A stretch of DNA of 56,453 bases, taken from Streptomyces beihaiensis (lineage in GTDB: Bacteria > Actinomycetota > Actinomycetes > Streptomycetales > Streptomycetaceae). The stretch covers positions 1-56,453 of the forward strand of contig NZ_JAPHNL010000233.1 of NCBI RefSeq assembly GCF_026274175.1. Reading direction: 5' to 3'. The notes under the pieces were generated by a model, which saw nothing but the letters and a program-made list of their open reading frames with translations, did no database searches and was not told where the DNA came from. A program made the position numbers and the translations under genes. How positions within the stretch are numbered: position 1 is the stretch's first letter; every line of letters starts with the position of its first letter. This document shows positions 9,970 to 19,065 of this stretch, in pieces.

Positions 9970-10689
9970 GTGCACCCTCGTCTCCTGCCGCTCGCCGCCA
10001 CCGGCGCGGCGGTTCTGCTCGCCGTCGCCTCCCTGCCCGCGTCGGCCCGTCCGCGCCCGCACACCGCCGACCCGGGCGAACCGGTCGTGCCCGTCGCCCG
10101 GGAAGGCGGGGTACGCGCAGCCGACCTGCTCGCCGCGGTCCGCGGCTGCCGGCAGATCTCGCACGGCCGCTACCGCACCGACGACGGCGCCCGCGCGACC
10201 GTCCCGGTCTGTTCCGACAACGGCGTCGTGCACTTCAAGGCCGACCTCGACGTCGACTGCGACGGACGCCCCGGCAAGCACTGCAACCGCCGCACCGACC
10301 CGCTCTTCGTCTCCACCACCGCCTACCAGCGGTCCGACGGCCGCGAGCTGAGCGCCGAGGAGCTGCCGTACGTCGTCGTGCCCGGCGCGAGCAGCATCTG
10401 GAGCCCCGCCCGCTCCAAGGTCACCGGAGGCACCGTCGCGGCGGTCGTGCACCGCGACCGAGTGGTCTACGCCGTCGTGGGCGACACCGGGCCGAACGAC
10501 CTCATCGGCGAGGCGTCCTACGCCACGGCGCGGGCGCTCGGCATCAACGCGGACCCGGCGGGCGGCGGGGCGGGCGACGAGGTCACGTACATCCTCTTCC
10601 CCGGTGTGCGGGCCCACCCGATCGAGAGCCACCAGGCGGCCGCGACGGCGGGCGAGCGAGCGGCGAAGGCGCTCGTGGCCCGCCGCTGA
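9970..10689 (+). CDS. Secreted GH75-family chitosanase
   Basis: A 239-residue exported protein. Residues 1-25 form a signal peptide (MHPRLLPLAATGAAVLLAVASLPASA). The mature part matches glycoside hydrolase family 75: VCSDNGVVHFKADLDVDCDGRPG, then DPLFVSTTAYQ, and GDTGPNDLIGEASYATARALG. The Asp in FKADLDVDCDG and the Glu in IGEAS fit the two acidic catalytic residues of the family. GH75 enzymes hydrolyse chitosan in the medium. The GTG at 9970 is chosen because it starts the signal peptide; the frame is open upstream but without similarity. It is monocistronic and convergent with dhaM. Confidence 0.85.
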   Translation: MHPRLLPLAATGAAVLLAVASLPASARPRPHTADPGEPVVPVAREGGVRAADLLAAVRGCRQISHGRYRTDDGARATVPVCSDNGVVHFKADLDVDCDGRPGKHCNRRTDPLFVSTTAYQRSDGRELSAEELPYVVVPGASSIWSPARSKVTGGTVAAVVHRDRVVYAVVGDTGPNDLIGEASYATARALGINADPAGGGAGDEVTYILFPGVRAHPIESHQAAATAGERAAKALVARR

Positions 10690-10734
10690 CGGCGGCGCCC
10701 TTCCCCGGGGCTTTCCCGGGGCTTGCCCGGAGCC

Positions 10735-11148
10735 TCATTCCTTGCGGTAGGCGTACGCCTCGGACGCGGCCGCCACGACCGCGTCCAGGTCCGCGCCGGC
10801 CGACGCGGTCACCACGGCGGCCACCGCGCCCTCCACGAACGGGGCGTCCACCAGACGGGTCGCCTCCGGCAGCTCGTCGCCCTCGGCGAGCAACGCCTTG
10901 ACCGTGAGGACCGCGCTGCCCAGGTCCACGAGGACGGCGACGCCCGCGCCCCGGTCCACCGACGCGGCGGCCGCCGAGACCAGGTCGGAGCTGGTGCCCA
11001 GGCCGCCGTCCGGGGTGCCGCCCGCCGCGGCGACCGGAGCCGTGTCCCCGCCTCCGGAGAGCCCCGCCGCCAGGCGCGCCACCGACTCGGCGACCTCCCG
11101 GCTGTGCGAGACCAGGACGATACCGACCCGTCGGTCCGCGGCGGTCAT
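10735..11148 (-). CDS. dhaM: PTS-dependent dihydroxyacetone kinase phosphotransferase subunit DhaM
   Basis: A 137-residue single-domain protein with the EIIA-mannose-type fold. VGIVLVSHSREVAESVARLA holds the phosphorylated His (H13-region), and GVAVLVDLGSAVLTVKALL matches the family core. DhaM takes phosphate from PTS HPr and passes it to ADP bound in DhaL, so the DHA kinase uses PEP rather than ATP. Only the EIIA domain is present; the long E. coli DhaM also has HPr and EI domains. The start overlaps the dhaL stop by 4 bp. Last gene of the run. Confidence 0.9.
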   Translation of the reverse strand: MTAADRRVGIVLVSHSREVAESVARLAAGLSGGGDTAPVAAAGGTPDGGLGTSSDLVSAAAASVDRGAGVAVLVDLGSAVLTVKALLAEGDELPEATRLVDAPFVEGAVAAVVTASAGADLDAVVAAASEAYAYRKE

Positions 11149-11753
11149 TCCCCGGCCCCCGCGGCCTCGGCGAGCGCGCCGAACAACAGCGCCGACGACG
11201 TCGCGCCCGGATCCTGATGCCCGATGCTGCGCTCGCCCAGATAACTGGCCCGCCCCTTGCGCGCGAGAAGCGGGATCGTCGCCTCGGCGCCGTGCTCGGC
11301 CGCGGCACGCGCCGCCGTGAAGTCCCCCTCGCCGAACGCGTCCACGGCCGGCACGAGGGCGTCCAGCATCGTCTTGTCGCCCGGCGCCGCACCGCCGAGC
11401 GCGGCCACCGCGTCGACCCCGGTGCGCAGCGCCCGTGCCAGGTCGGCCCCGCTCACCTCTGCCGCGTCGCCCAGAGCCTTCCCGGCGCGCCGCAACAACG
11501 TCCCGTACAGCGGGCCGGACGCGCCGCCGACCGTCGAGATCAACTGCCGTCCGGCCAGCATCAGCACGGCCCCCGGCGTGTCCGGCGGCTCCTTGTCGAG
11601 GGAGGCCCGCACCACGGCGAACCCGCGCTGCATGTTGCTGCCGTGGTCGGCGTCGCCGATCGGCGAGTCGAGTTCGGTGAGACGGTCGGCCTCGCGGTCG
11701 ATCACGGCCGCGGCGATGGTCATCCAGCGCCGGAAGAAATCGGCGTCGAGCAC
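11145..11753 (-). CDS. dhaL: Dihydroxyacetone kinase ADP-binding subunit DhaL
   Basis: A 202-residue helical subunit. DADFFRRWMTIAAAVIDREADRLTELDSPIGDADHGSNMQRGF (in part) contains the Mg-nucleotide Asp cluster (D..GDADHG) diagnostic of DhaL, and STVGGASGPLYGTLLRRAGKAL is the second signature. DhaL keeps ADP bound as a cofactor that DhaM rephosphorylates and DhaK uses. The GTG at 11753 is preceded by AAGGAG at good spacing; the open frame upstream has no similarity. It lies 59 bp after dhaK and overlaps dhaM by 4 bp. Confidence 0.92.
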   Translation of the reverse strand: MLDADFFRRWMTIAAAVIDREADRLTELDSPIGDADHGSNMQRGFAVVRASLDKEPPDTPGAVLMLAGRQLISTVGGASGPLYGTLLRRAGKALGDAAEVSGADLARALRTGVDAVAALGGAAPGDKTMLDALVPAVDAFGEGDFTAARAAAEHGAEATIPLLARKGRASYLGERSIGHQDPGATSSALLFGALAEAAGAGE

Positions 11754-11812
11754 AGGATCTCCTTGCGTTCGGGTACGGGGAGCTGCCGGGGGAGAGGGGC
11801 GGGAAGGGAGGC

Positions 11813-12805
11813 TCACCGGCCCCAGCGCAGCCCCGGCGTGCTGACCGGGGCGTCCCACAGCCGCAGCAGTTCCTCGTCGACCTGGCACACCGTCACGGAG
11901 GCGCCCGCCATGTCGAGCGAGGTCACGTAGTTGCCGACGAGCGTGCGGGCGACCGGCACACCGCGCTCGGTCAGCACCCGCTGCACCTCGGCGTTGAAGC
12001 CGTACAGTTCGAGCAGCGGCGTCGCCCCCATGCCGTTGACCAGGACGAGCACAGGACCGCTCGGGTCCAGGTCCTCCATGACGGCGTCCACGGCGAAGTC
12101 GGCGATCTCGCCGGACGTCATCATCGCGCGCCGCTCACGGCCCGGCTCCCCGTGGATGCCGACGCCCAACTCCAGTTCGCCGGGCGGCAGATCGAAGGTC
12201 GGTGAGCCCTTCGCCGGGGTGGTGCACGCGCTCAGCGCCACGCCGAAGCTGCGTGCGCTCTCGTTCACCTGCCGCGCGAGGGCCTCGACGCGCTCCAGAG
12301 GCTGCCCCTCGTCGGCCGCCGCGCCCGCGATCTTCTCCACGAACAGAGTGGCACCGGTCCCGCGCCGCCCGGCCGTGTAGAGGCTGTCGGTCACGGCCAC
12401 GTCGTCGTTGACGAGAACCCTGGCGACCTGGATCCCCTCGTCCTCGGCGAGTTCGGCCGCCATGTCGAAGTTGAGCACGTCGCCGGTGTAGTTCTTCACG
12501 ACGAACAGCACGCCCGCCCCGCTGTCCACCGCCGCCGCGGCCCGCACCATCTGGTCCGGCACCGGAGAGGTGAACACCTCCCCGGGGCAGGCGGCCGACA
12601 GCATCCCGGGCCCCACGAACCCGCCGTGCAGCGGCTCGTGCCCCGACCCGCCGCCCGACACCAGCGCCACCTTCCCGGCGACCGGCGCGTCGCGGCGGAC
12701 GATCACCCGGTTCTCCACGTCGACGGTCAGCTCGGGGTGGGCGGCGGCCATCCCGCGCAGGGCGTCGGCGACGACGGTCTCCGGAACGTTGATCAACATC
12801 TTCAC
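11813..12805 (-). CDS. dhaK: Dihydroxyacetone kinase substrate-binding subunit DhaK
   Basis: A 330-residue subunit. VALVSGGGSGHEPLHGGFVG carries the His that forms a hemiaminal bond with dihydroxyacetone; FVVKNYTGDVLNFDMAAELA and VNDDVAV are further signatures. Product: dihydroxyacetone phosphate. The start is GTG at 12805 with GGAGGT seven bases upstream; an ATG six bases later is the alternative. It follows the ABC permease gene after 148 bp with no terminator seen, so it could be co-transcribed with the sugar transporter or have its own promoter there. Related kinases act on erythrulose, but a PTS-linked DhaM points to dihydroxyacetone. Confidence 0.93.
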   Translation of the reverse strand: MKMLINVPETVVADALRGMAAAHPELTVDVENRVIVRRDAPVAGKVALVSGGGSGHEPLHGGFVGPGMLSAACPGEVFTSPVPDQMVRAAAAVDSGAGVLFVVKNYTGDVLNFDMAAELAEDEGIQVARVLVNDDVAVTDSLYTAGRRGTGATLFVEKIAGAAADEGQPLERVEALARQVNESARSFGVALSACTTPAKGSPTFDLPPGELELGVGIHGEPGRERRAMMTSGEIADFAVDAVMEDLDPSGPVLVLVNGMGATPLLELYGFNAEVQRVLTERGVPVARTLVGNYVTSLDMAGASVTVCQVDEELLRLWDAPVSTPGLRWGR

Positions 12806-12953
12806 GGGTAACCTCCGAGTGGCGTCATCGGTCTCGGTGCCGCCTTTGGCCGGTGATCGTGTGTCAGGGCGTGCGCACGGCGGCACACCCCGCCAGTATC
12901 GGCGCAGCGACCGCGTCGAGCACGTGTTACGCCAAGAAGGGCGCGGCACGGGG

Positions 12954-14189
12954 TCAGGCCCGGCCGTGTGCCTGCTGGGAGCGGCGGGCGACCGCGTCGA
13001 TGACGGCGGCGGCGAACAGCACCCCGCCGGTGATCACGAGCTGGACGGCCACGGGCGTGCTGGTGAGCGCCATGCCCGAGGCGATCGACTGGATGACGAG
13101 GATGCCGAGCGCCGCCGACCAGGTCCTGCCGCGCCCCCCGAACAGGCTGGTCCCGCCGATGACCGCCGCCGCGATGGCGTTGAGCAGCAGCACGCCCGTG
13201 CCCGAGGACTGGCTCACCGACGTGATCCGGGAGGCCAGGAACAGGCCGCCGATCGCGGACATCGTGCCCGACACCGCGAGGACCGAGGTGCGCACCCACA
13301 CCACCTTGACGCCCGCGCGGCGGGCCGCCTCCACATCGCCGCCCAGCGCGTGGATCTGCCGCCCGTAGCGCGTGCGCTGCAGGACGACGTCGAGCGCGGC
13401 CACCACGACGAGGAAGAGCAGCAGGGCCAGCGGCAGGCCGTGGAACCGGTTGAGCACGTACGCGGCGGCGAACGCGATCACCGCGAACACGCCGGTGCGC
13501 GCCGTGATCTCCTGGTACGAGCGGTAGGGCATACCGGCGGCCCGGCGCCGCAGACGCGCCCGCCAGGACGCGAGGAGGAGCAGGCCGACACCGGCCGCCG
13601 CCGCCCCGTAGGCGGCCCCCGGGGCGGTGAAGGAGTAACTGGTCAGCTTGGCGACGAGGCCGTCGGCGTCGAGGTCGATGGTGCCGCTGGTGCCGAGCAC
13701 GTAGAGCATCACGCCGTTCCAGGCGAGCAGCCCGGCCAGGGTGACGACGAACGCGGGAACGCCGGTCCTGGCGAAGGAGAATCCCTGAAGGGCGCCCACC
13801 GCGGTGCCGACGAGCACCGCAGCGACGAGGGCGAGCCACTCCGGCACGCCGTTCTGCACGTTCAGCACGGCGAACACGGCCGCCGCCAGACCGCTGACCG
13901 AACCGACCGACAGGTCGATCTCACCGATCAGCAGCACGAAGACGACACCGACCGCGATCAGGCCCGTGCCGACGATGTCCACGCTGAGGTCGGACAGGTT
14001 GCGGGGGGACAGGAAGTTCCTGTTGAGGATCTCGAAGACCGTCCAGGTCGCGGCGAGCAGCAGGACGACCGGGAAGGCGCCCAGTTCGCCGCCGCGCAGC
14101 CTGCGCCCGGCCGTCGCCGCCCACGCGCGCGCACGCGGGGCGCGGCCCGGCTCGGCGGCGTCTTGCCGCGTTCGGCGCGCGTCGTTCAC
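12954..14189 (-). CDS. Sugar ABC transporter permease (XylH/RbsC type)
   Basis: A 411-residue integral membrane protein of the BPD_transp_2 family with about ten hydrophobic segments. LIGEIDLSVGSVSGLAAAVFAV is the conserved ribose/xylose permease motif, and AAAVIGGTSLFGGRGRTWSAALGI the C-terminal one. A cytosolic N-terminal extension of about 40 residues is Arg/Ala-rich. The GTG at 14189 overlaps the ATPase stop by 4 bp (GTGA); a GTG at 14192 is equally possible. It forms the channel for the binding protein and ATPase encoded just upstream. Confidence 0.9.
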   Translation of the reverse strand: MNDARRTRQDAAEPGRAPRARAWAATAGRRLRGGELGAFPVVLLLAATWTVFEILNRNFLSPRNLSDLSVDIVGTGLIAVGVVFVLLIGEIDLSVGSVSGLAAAVFAVLNVQNGVPEWLALVAAVLVGTAVGALQGFSFARTGVPAFVVTLAGLLAWNGVMLYVLGTSGTIDLDADGLVAKLTSYSFTAPGAAYGAAAAGVGLLLLASWRARLRRRAAGMPYRSYQEITARTGVFAVIAFAAAYVLNRFHGLPLALLLFLVVVAALDVVLQRTRYGRQIHALGGDVEAARRAGVKVVWVRTSVLAVSGTMSAIGGLFLASRITSVSQSSGTGVLLLNAIAAAVIGGTSLFGGRGRTWSAALGILVIQSIASGMALTSTPVAVQLVITGGVLFAAAVIDAVARRSQQAHGRA

Positions 14190-14962
14190 CACCGCGCCCC
14201 CCGGTGTGTCGTCCGGTGGGGCACGGCGTTGTCCGTGGCGCCGGTGATGGAGGAGATGATCTGCTCCTGGGGCGTGGTGTTCACGTCGAAGAAGCCGTTG
14301 TTGCGGCCGAGCCGCAGCACGGCCGCCCGGTCCGCGAGCGCCTTGACGTCGCCCATGTTGTGGCTGATGAGCAGGACGCCCAGACCGCGCTCGCGCAGTT
14401 CGTCGACGAGTTCGAGGACCTTGGCGGCCTGCGAGACACCCAGGGACGCGGTGGGTTCGTCCAGCAGGAGCACACGTGGTCGGCCGAGCAGGGAGCGGGC
14501 GATGGCGACCATCTGGCGCTGACCGGAGGACAGGGAGACCACGGGGGTGCGCGGCTCGGGATGACCGGGCCACACCAGGGCGAGCAGTTCCCGGCTGCGG
14601 CGTTCCATCTCCACCTCGTCGAGCAGCCCGAACTTGCCGGCCTCCCGCCCGAGGAACAGGTTGGCGACGATGTCCAGGTTCCCGCACAGCGCCAGGTCCT
14701 GGTAGACGGTGGCGATGCCCAGGGACCGGGCGTCGTGCGGACGCTTGAGCTGAACCTCTTGGCCCTCCCACTCGACGAGGCCGGCGTCCGCCGGGGCGAC
14801 GCCCGCGATCACCTTCACCAAAGTGGACTTTCCGGCGCCGTTGTCCCCCAGAAGGGCGACGACCTGACCGGAGCGCACCTCCAGATCGACGTCGGTCAGG
14901 ACCTGGACGGCGCCGAAGCGTTTGCACACGCCGTGCAGCGCCAGCAGTGGTGGATCCGGCAC
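14186..14962 (-). CDS. Sugar ABC transporter ATP-binding protein (XylG type, single NBD)
   Basis: A 258-residue ATPase. Walker A is GDNGAGKST, the Q-loop VYQDLALCGNL, the signature LSSGQRQMVAIARSLLG and Walker B VLLLDEPTASLG, then a switch His in LLISHNMGDV. Classic RbsA/XylG proteins have two such cassettes; this has one, as in the short actinobacterial XylG-like family. The GTG at 14962 has AGGAG eight bases upstream and is preferred over GTG 14971, whose ribosome site would be too close. It sits 45 bp after the binding-protein gene and overlaps the permease gene. Confidence 0.9.
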   Translation of the reverse strand: MPDPPLLALHGVCKRFGAVQVLTDVDLEVRSGQVVALLGDNGAGKSTLVKVIAGVAPADAGLVEWEGQEVQLKRPHDARSLGIATVYQDLALCGNLDIVANLFLGREAGKFGLLDEVEMERRSRELLALVWPGHPEPRTPVVSLSSGQRQMVAIARSLLGRPRVLLLDEPTASLGVSQAAKVLELVDELRERGLGVLLISHNMGDVKALADRAAVLRLGRNNGFFDVNTTPQEQIISSITGATDNAVPHRTTHRGARW

Positions 14963-15007
14963 GCGAACCACTCCTCTTGGTGTCCGGCCCGGTGCGGGCC
15001 GCTCGCT

Positions 15008-16117
15008 CTAGCCCGTGAGTCCGGCTCTGTGGCAGTCCGCCTCGAGCCTCGGGACGCAGATCTGACCGATCGTGTACGCGCCTCCTTTCACGACGGTGTC
15101 CTTGATCGTGCCGACGGTCACGGCGACCGGGGTGAGCAGGACGGCCGGCACCGCCTTCCGCGTGCCGTTGTTCACCCGGTCCGTGGCGACGCGGTCGAGA
15201 CTCTTCCCGCGGGCCGTGGCCACGGCCATCCGCGCACCGGCGTCGGCCTCGGCGGTGAAGGGCTTGTAGACGGTCATGTACTGCTCGCCGCCGACGATGC
15301 GCCGCACCGCTTCGAGCCCGGCGTCCTGACCGGTGATCGGGGGCAGCGGATCGACCTTGTTGGCCTTGAGGGCGGCGATGGCACCCGCGGCGAGATTGTC
15401 GTTGGCGGCGTAGACACCGTCGATGTTGCGGGGCCGCAGGGCGGCGATGGCGCCGGACATGTTCATGTAGGCGGTCTCGGTCCGCCACCGGAGGGTGTCG
15501 TACGCCCTGCTGATCTTTGCTCTGCCTTCGAGCACCGACAGCGCGCCCTTCTTGAACGCGACCGCGTTGGGGTCGGTCGGGTCGCCGTTGATCATGACGA
15601 TCCGTCCCCCGTCGCCGTGGCCCCGCTCCCGCATGGCCCGCAGCAGCGCCCGGCCCTGGAGCCGGCCGACCTGCTCGCCGTCGAAGGAGACGAACCCCTC
15701 TATCGGGCCCCCGGCGAGACGGTCGTAGGCGATGACGCGGACACCCGCCCTGTCCGCCTTCTCGACGGCGGCGCTGAGGGACTTGGCGTCGACGGCCGCG
15801 ACGACGATGACGTCGACCCCGTTCGTGATCATGGAGTCCATCTGCCGCTGCTGGGTGGCGACGTCACCACCGGCGTCGGCGTGCTCCACCCTGCACTCGG
15901 CGCACAGTTCCTTGATCCTCTTCTCCAGCAGGGGCCGGTCGCGCCCCTCCCAGCGTGCCGTGGTGGAGTTCGGCATCAGCAAAGCGATCCTGGGAGCGTG
16001 TCCCCCGGTGGCGCCCGTCGTGGTGCCCTGCCCGCAGGCGGCGAGGACCACGACCGCCGACGCCGCGGCGATGGCGACGGCCGTGTCCCTCATGCGGTTC
16101 CTCATGCGGCTCCTCAT
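15008..16117 (-). CDS. Sugar-binding lipoprotein of ABC transporter (XylF type)
   Basis: A 369-residue periplasmic-binding-protein-like lipoprotein. The signal sequence ends in the lipobox LAAC about 28 residues in, followed by a Gly/Thr linker. The mature part matches peripla_BP_4: RIALLMPNSTTARWEGRDRP, MITNGVDVIVVAAVD, VRVIAYDRL, GVYAANDNLAAGAI and ITGQDAGLEAVRRI, all sugar-binding protein landmarks and closest in style to xylose-binding XylF. The start ATG overlaps the stop of the SpoIIE-type phosphatase gene by 4 bp, so a sensor phosphatase is translationally tied to an uptake system. Three closely spaced in-frame ATGs exist (16117, 16105, 16093). Confidence 0.88.
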   Translation of the reverse strand: MRSRMRNRMRDTAVAIAAASAVVVLAACGQGTTTGATGGHAPRIALLMPNSTTARWEGRDRPLLEKRIKELCAECRVEHADAGGDVATQQRQMDSMITNGVDVIVVAAVDAKSLSAAVEKADRAGVRVIAYDRLAGGPIEGFVSFDGEQVGRLQGRALLRAMRERGHGDGGRIVMINGDPTDPNAVAFKKGALSVLEGRAKISRAYDTLRWRTETAYMNMSGAIAALRPRNIDGVYAANDNLAAGAIAALKANKVDPLPPITGQDAGLEAVRRIVGGEQYMTVYKPFTAEADAGARMAVATARGKSLDRVATDRVNNGTRKAVPAVLLTPVAVTVGTIKDTVVKGGAYTIGQICVPRLEADCHRAGLTG

Positions 16118-18771
16118 GACGGCGACGCCTCTCGAGGACTCTCCTTCGCGGGCACGACGATCTCGCACCACACCTGCTTGCCGCCGCTGACCGGCGTGGA
16201 GCCCCAGGCCGCCGACATCGCCTCGACGAGGAGGAGCCCCCGGCCGCCGGTCGACTCCCAGTCCACGATCACCGGTTTGACGGGGGTGCGCGACGACGTG
16301 TCGCGCACGGTGACCCGCAGCCGGTCCCCGGTGAGCATGAGGTCGAGGTGCACGGCGCCCTCCGTGTGGACCAGGGCGTTGGTGACCAGCTCGGAGACGA
16401 CCAGCAGCACCGTGTCGGTCATGTGCGCCACCTTCCAGGAGCGCAGTGTGCGCGCGGTGAAGCGGCGGGCGTGCAGCACCGCGTCGGGCAGCCGCCACAC
16501 CGACCAGCCCGCACGGATCGGCCGCACCTTCAGGCCGTCGTAGCGCAGCAGGAGCAGCGCCACGTCGTCCTCGCCGAGGCCGCGATCGCCGAGCACGTCG
16601 TCGGCCATGCGGTCGACGTTGGCCGGGTCGGCCGCGGCGAGCGTCGTACGCACACGCAGCAGTCCCACATCCATGTCGAGCCCCGCGGACTCGACCAGGC
16701 CGTCCGTCACCAGGGCCAGCGCGGTCCCCGGGGCGAGCACGACGGAGGTCATGGGGAACTCCGACTCCGCCAGCACGCCGAGCGGGGGCCCGCCCTCGAC
16801 GGCCACCTCCTCGGTGTCACCGTCCGGATGCCGCAGCAACGGCGGCGGATGGCCCGCCCTGACGCACCATGCCTGCCCCTCCTCCATGCCCAGGTCCACG
16901 TAGCAGCAGGTGGCGAAGAGGTCGGTCTCCATGCCGACCAGCAGCCGGTTTGCGTGCGAGACGACGACGTCGGGCGGATGGCCCTCCACCGCGTACGCCC
17001 TGATGGCCGTGCGGATCTGCCCCATGATCGTGGCCGCGGCGGCGCTGTGCCCCTGTACGTCCCCGATGACCAGCGCCACATGGTTGTGGGGCAGCGCGAT
17101 GACGTCGTACCAGTCGCCGCCGACCTGTAGTCCCCGGCGGGCGGGCAGATAGCGGGCGACGGCGACCCCTCCGGGCAGTTCGGGCAGGCTGCGGGGGAGC
17201 AGGCTGCGCTGGAGCGTCGTGGCGAGCTCCTGCTCCCTGTCGTACGCCCGTGCCCGCGTCAGCGCCTGCCCGACCAGGCCCGCCGTCGCGGTCAGCAGGG
17301 ACCGTTCCTCCGGGCTGAACGGGTGCGGCGCGTCCCAGCCCACCAGGCAGACGCCTACCGCCCGGCCCCGCGACAGCAGCGGCACCACGGCGAGCCCGCC
17401 GGGACCGACCCCCGCCAGGCCCGCCTCGAACGCCGTGCCCTCCGGCCACAGGCTCGTGCGCCGCCCGCGCAGCGCGGCGCGCAGCGTCGGCAGGGCGTCC
17501 AGAGGAGCCTCGGGCCACTCCGAACGCCACGCGGCGTGCCAGACTCCGGGCCAGGCGGTGGACTGGGGCGGGTCAAGGACGGTGACCACGAGCCGGTCCG
17601 CCTCCAGCTGAGCCAGTGCCAGGCGTTGCGCCCCGAGCGGCTCGCGCAGGGCGGCGACCGCCACCCGGCTGACCTCCCGCACGCTCGTCGCGTCACCGAG
17701 AGCGGCCGCCATCCGCCGCACCCGGGTGACCTCGTCGGTGCCGAGCCGTACGGTCGAGCAGTCGGTGACCACGCCCACGACCCGTGCGGGACCCCGCGCG
17801 CCGCCCGCCGCCACACGAGAACTCAGCCGCAGCCAGTGCGGCTCCCCGGTGGGGCGCCGGACGCGGAACTCCAACGGCTGTCCTGTGGGCGCCGCCTGCC
17901 GGGGTTCGATGACCGACATCAGCGCCGGTACGTCGTCGGGCACGGTCTGCGCCAGCAGGCTCTCCACGTCGCCGTCGAACGCGCCCCGAGGGATGTCGAA
18001 CAGGTCGAGCATGGCGGCGTCCGCGTCGATGCGGCCCGTGCCGGGCGTCAGCGTGAAGGAGCCCGCGCCGAGGTGTTCCAGGGCCGTGCCGAGGACCGAC
18101 CCCGCGACGGCAGGACCGCCCCCGGCGCTGCCGGGAGCGGGTACGCCGTCCGTGACGTCGCCGTCCGCCGCGCCCGCTTGCGGGCCGCCGTCAGGAAGCC
18201 TCGCGGCCACCTCCTGGGCGTAGAACTCCACGAGGCCGCGCTGCTCGGCGGTGAAGCCGTGCGTGCCCTCGTCGTTGTGGTCCGGCTCGCCGACCACGAT
18301 CAGGCAGCCGAGCCGTTTCCCGTCCCGCACGAGCGGCAGCGCCCCTTGCGGCGGCTCGCCCGGTGGCTCTCCGCGCGCCTCGCCGCTCGGCGCGTCGGCG
18401 GAACTCGTCCAGGAGGCGGCCGGTTCGTCGGATCCCGACCACTGCGGTCGTCCGGAGCGCAGCGCCTCGGCGGCGGGCGACCGGCCGGACGCCACGCAGC
18501 TGTCGGGGAGTCCGTGCGGAGCCTGCCGGTCCGGGCCCTCCGGTCCGTGCGGGCCGACGGTCAGGAGATCGACCAGCAGCATGCCGTCGCCGTCGTCGGT
18601 GAGCCGGTACAGGGCGGCGAGAGCGACCCCGGCGAAGACCAGGACCTGGTGCCTGCCGTCCGGGCGCGGCGCCTCGGGCCGTGACCCGGCGCCGTCGGCC
18701 GTCGGGTCGGCCGCGGAGAGATCCGCCACAGGCAGGGGCGGCCCGACACCGACGCCTCCTTCACGACGCAT
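16114..18771 (-). CDS. SpoIIE-family phosphatase with PAS/GAF sensors and anti-sigma kinase domain
   Basis: An 885-residue multidomain cytosolic regulator. A degenerate GAF-like segment (~40-195) precedes a PAS region (~225-345, SFTLTPGTGRIDADAAMLDLF), a GAF domain (~360-515), a PP2C/SpoIIE Ser/Thr phosphatase (~545-755; GGDWYDVIAL, VIGDVQGHSAAAATIMGQ, ALVTDGLVES, EDDVALLLLRYD) and an RsbW-type HATPase_c_2 (~770-875; VVSELVTNALVHTEG, GGRGLLLVEAMSAAWG). Such proteins act on anti-anti-sigma partners by combining phosphatase and kinase in one chain. Its stop overlaps the sugar-binding lipoprotein start by 4 bp. No anti-anti-sigma (STAS) gene is nearby. Confidence 0.92.
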   Translation of the reverse strand: MRREGGVGVGPPLPVADLSAADPTADGAGSRPEAPRPDGRHQVLVFAGVALAALYRLTDDGDGMLLVDLLTVGPHGPEGPDRQAPHGLPDSCVASGRSPAAEALRSGRPQWSGSDEPAASWTSSADAPSGEARGEPPGEPPQGALPLVRDGKRLGCLIVVGEPDHNDEGTHGFTAEQRGLVEFYAQEVAARLPDGGPQAGAADGDVTDGVPAPGSAGGGPAVAGSVLGTALEHLGAGSFTLTPGTGRIDADAAMLDLFDIPRGAFDGDVESLLAQTVPDDVPALMSVIEPRQAAPTGQPLEFRVRRPTGEPHWLRLSSRVAAGGARGPARVVGVVTDCSTVRLGTDEVTRVRRMAAALGDATSVREVSRVAVAALREPLGAQRLALAQLEADRLVVTVLDPPQSTAWPGVWHAAWRSEWPEAPLDALPTLRAALRGRRTSLWPEGTAFEAGLAGVGPGGLAVVPLLSRGRAVGVCLVGWDAPHPFSPEERSLLTATAGLVGQALTRARAYDREQELATTLQRSLLPRSLPELPGGVAVARYLPARRGLQVGGDWYDVIALPHNHVALVIGDVQGHSAAAATIMGQIRTAIRAYAVEGHPPDVVVSHANRLLVGMETDLFATCCYVDLGMEEGQAWCVRAGHPPPLLRHPDGDTEEVAVEGGPPLGVLAESEFPMTSVVLAPGTALALVTDGLVESAGLDMDVGLLRVRTTLAAADPANVDRMADDVLGDRGLGEDDVALLLLRYDGLKVRPIRAGWSVWRLPDAVLHARRFTARTLRSWKVAHMTDTVLLVVSELVTNALVHTEGAVHLDLMLTGDRLRVTVRDTSSRTPVKPVIVDWESTGGRGLLLVEAMSAAWGSTPVSGGKQVWCEIVVPAKESPREASPS

Positions 18772-19065
18772 GGTTCACGCGACCTCCTCGCCGTGCCACG
18801 CGAGCCGGGCAGGCGGACCCTGCGGGCGATCGGAACGGACTTTCATTCAATAAATGCAGTAAAAACGGATAAGGGCGAGATTTCCATGCATTCAGTGTGG
18901 CACCGGCCGTGATGCCGGTCGAGCGCCCCTCACCCGACCGCCGACCCGTTCCACCCGCTCCGCCGTCGGGCGCCCGACGGAAAACGGAACTATGATCGAG
19001 TACGCAGTCTGCACAGAGGCCCTTCAGCGTGACGGCTCATGGCCCGACTTGCCTGGGAGGGGGCC
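18772..19065. promoter_or_regulatory. Divergent promoter region between two SpoIIE phosphatase genes
   Basis: A 294-bp spacer holding one of the most AT-rich stretches of the window (about 18838-18895, including TTTCATTCAATAAATGCAG). TATGAT at 18991-18996 is a good -10 for the plus-strand gene at 19066, without a clear -35. A GGAGGGGG ribosome site precedes 19066. No ORF with similarity was seen. Confidence 0.5.

Noticed and set aside
10690-10734. CCCCGGGG repeats between chitosanase and dhaM genes as a terminator
   Set aside because: Only short imperfect arms are present; it could be a weak terminator but I cannot support it.
12570-14522. Plus-strand open frame of 650 codons across dhaK, permease and ATPase
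   Set aside because: It is a shadow of the minus-strand genes with His/Arg/Gly-rich low-complexity sequence and no start signal.
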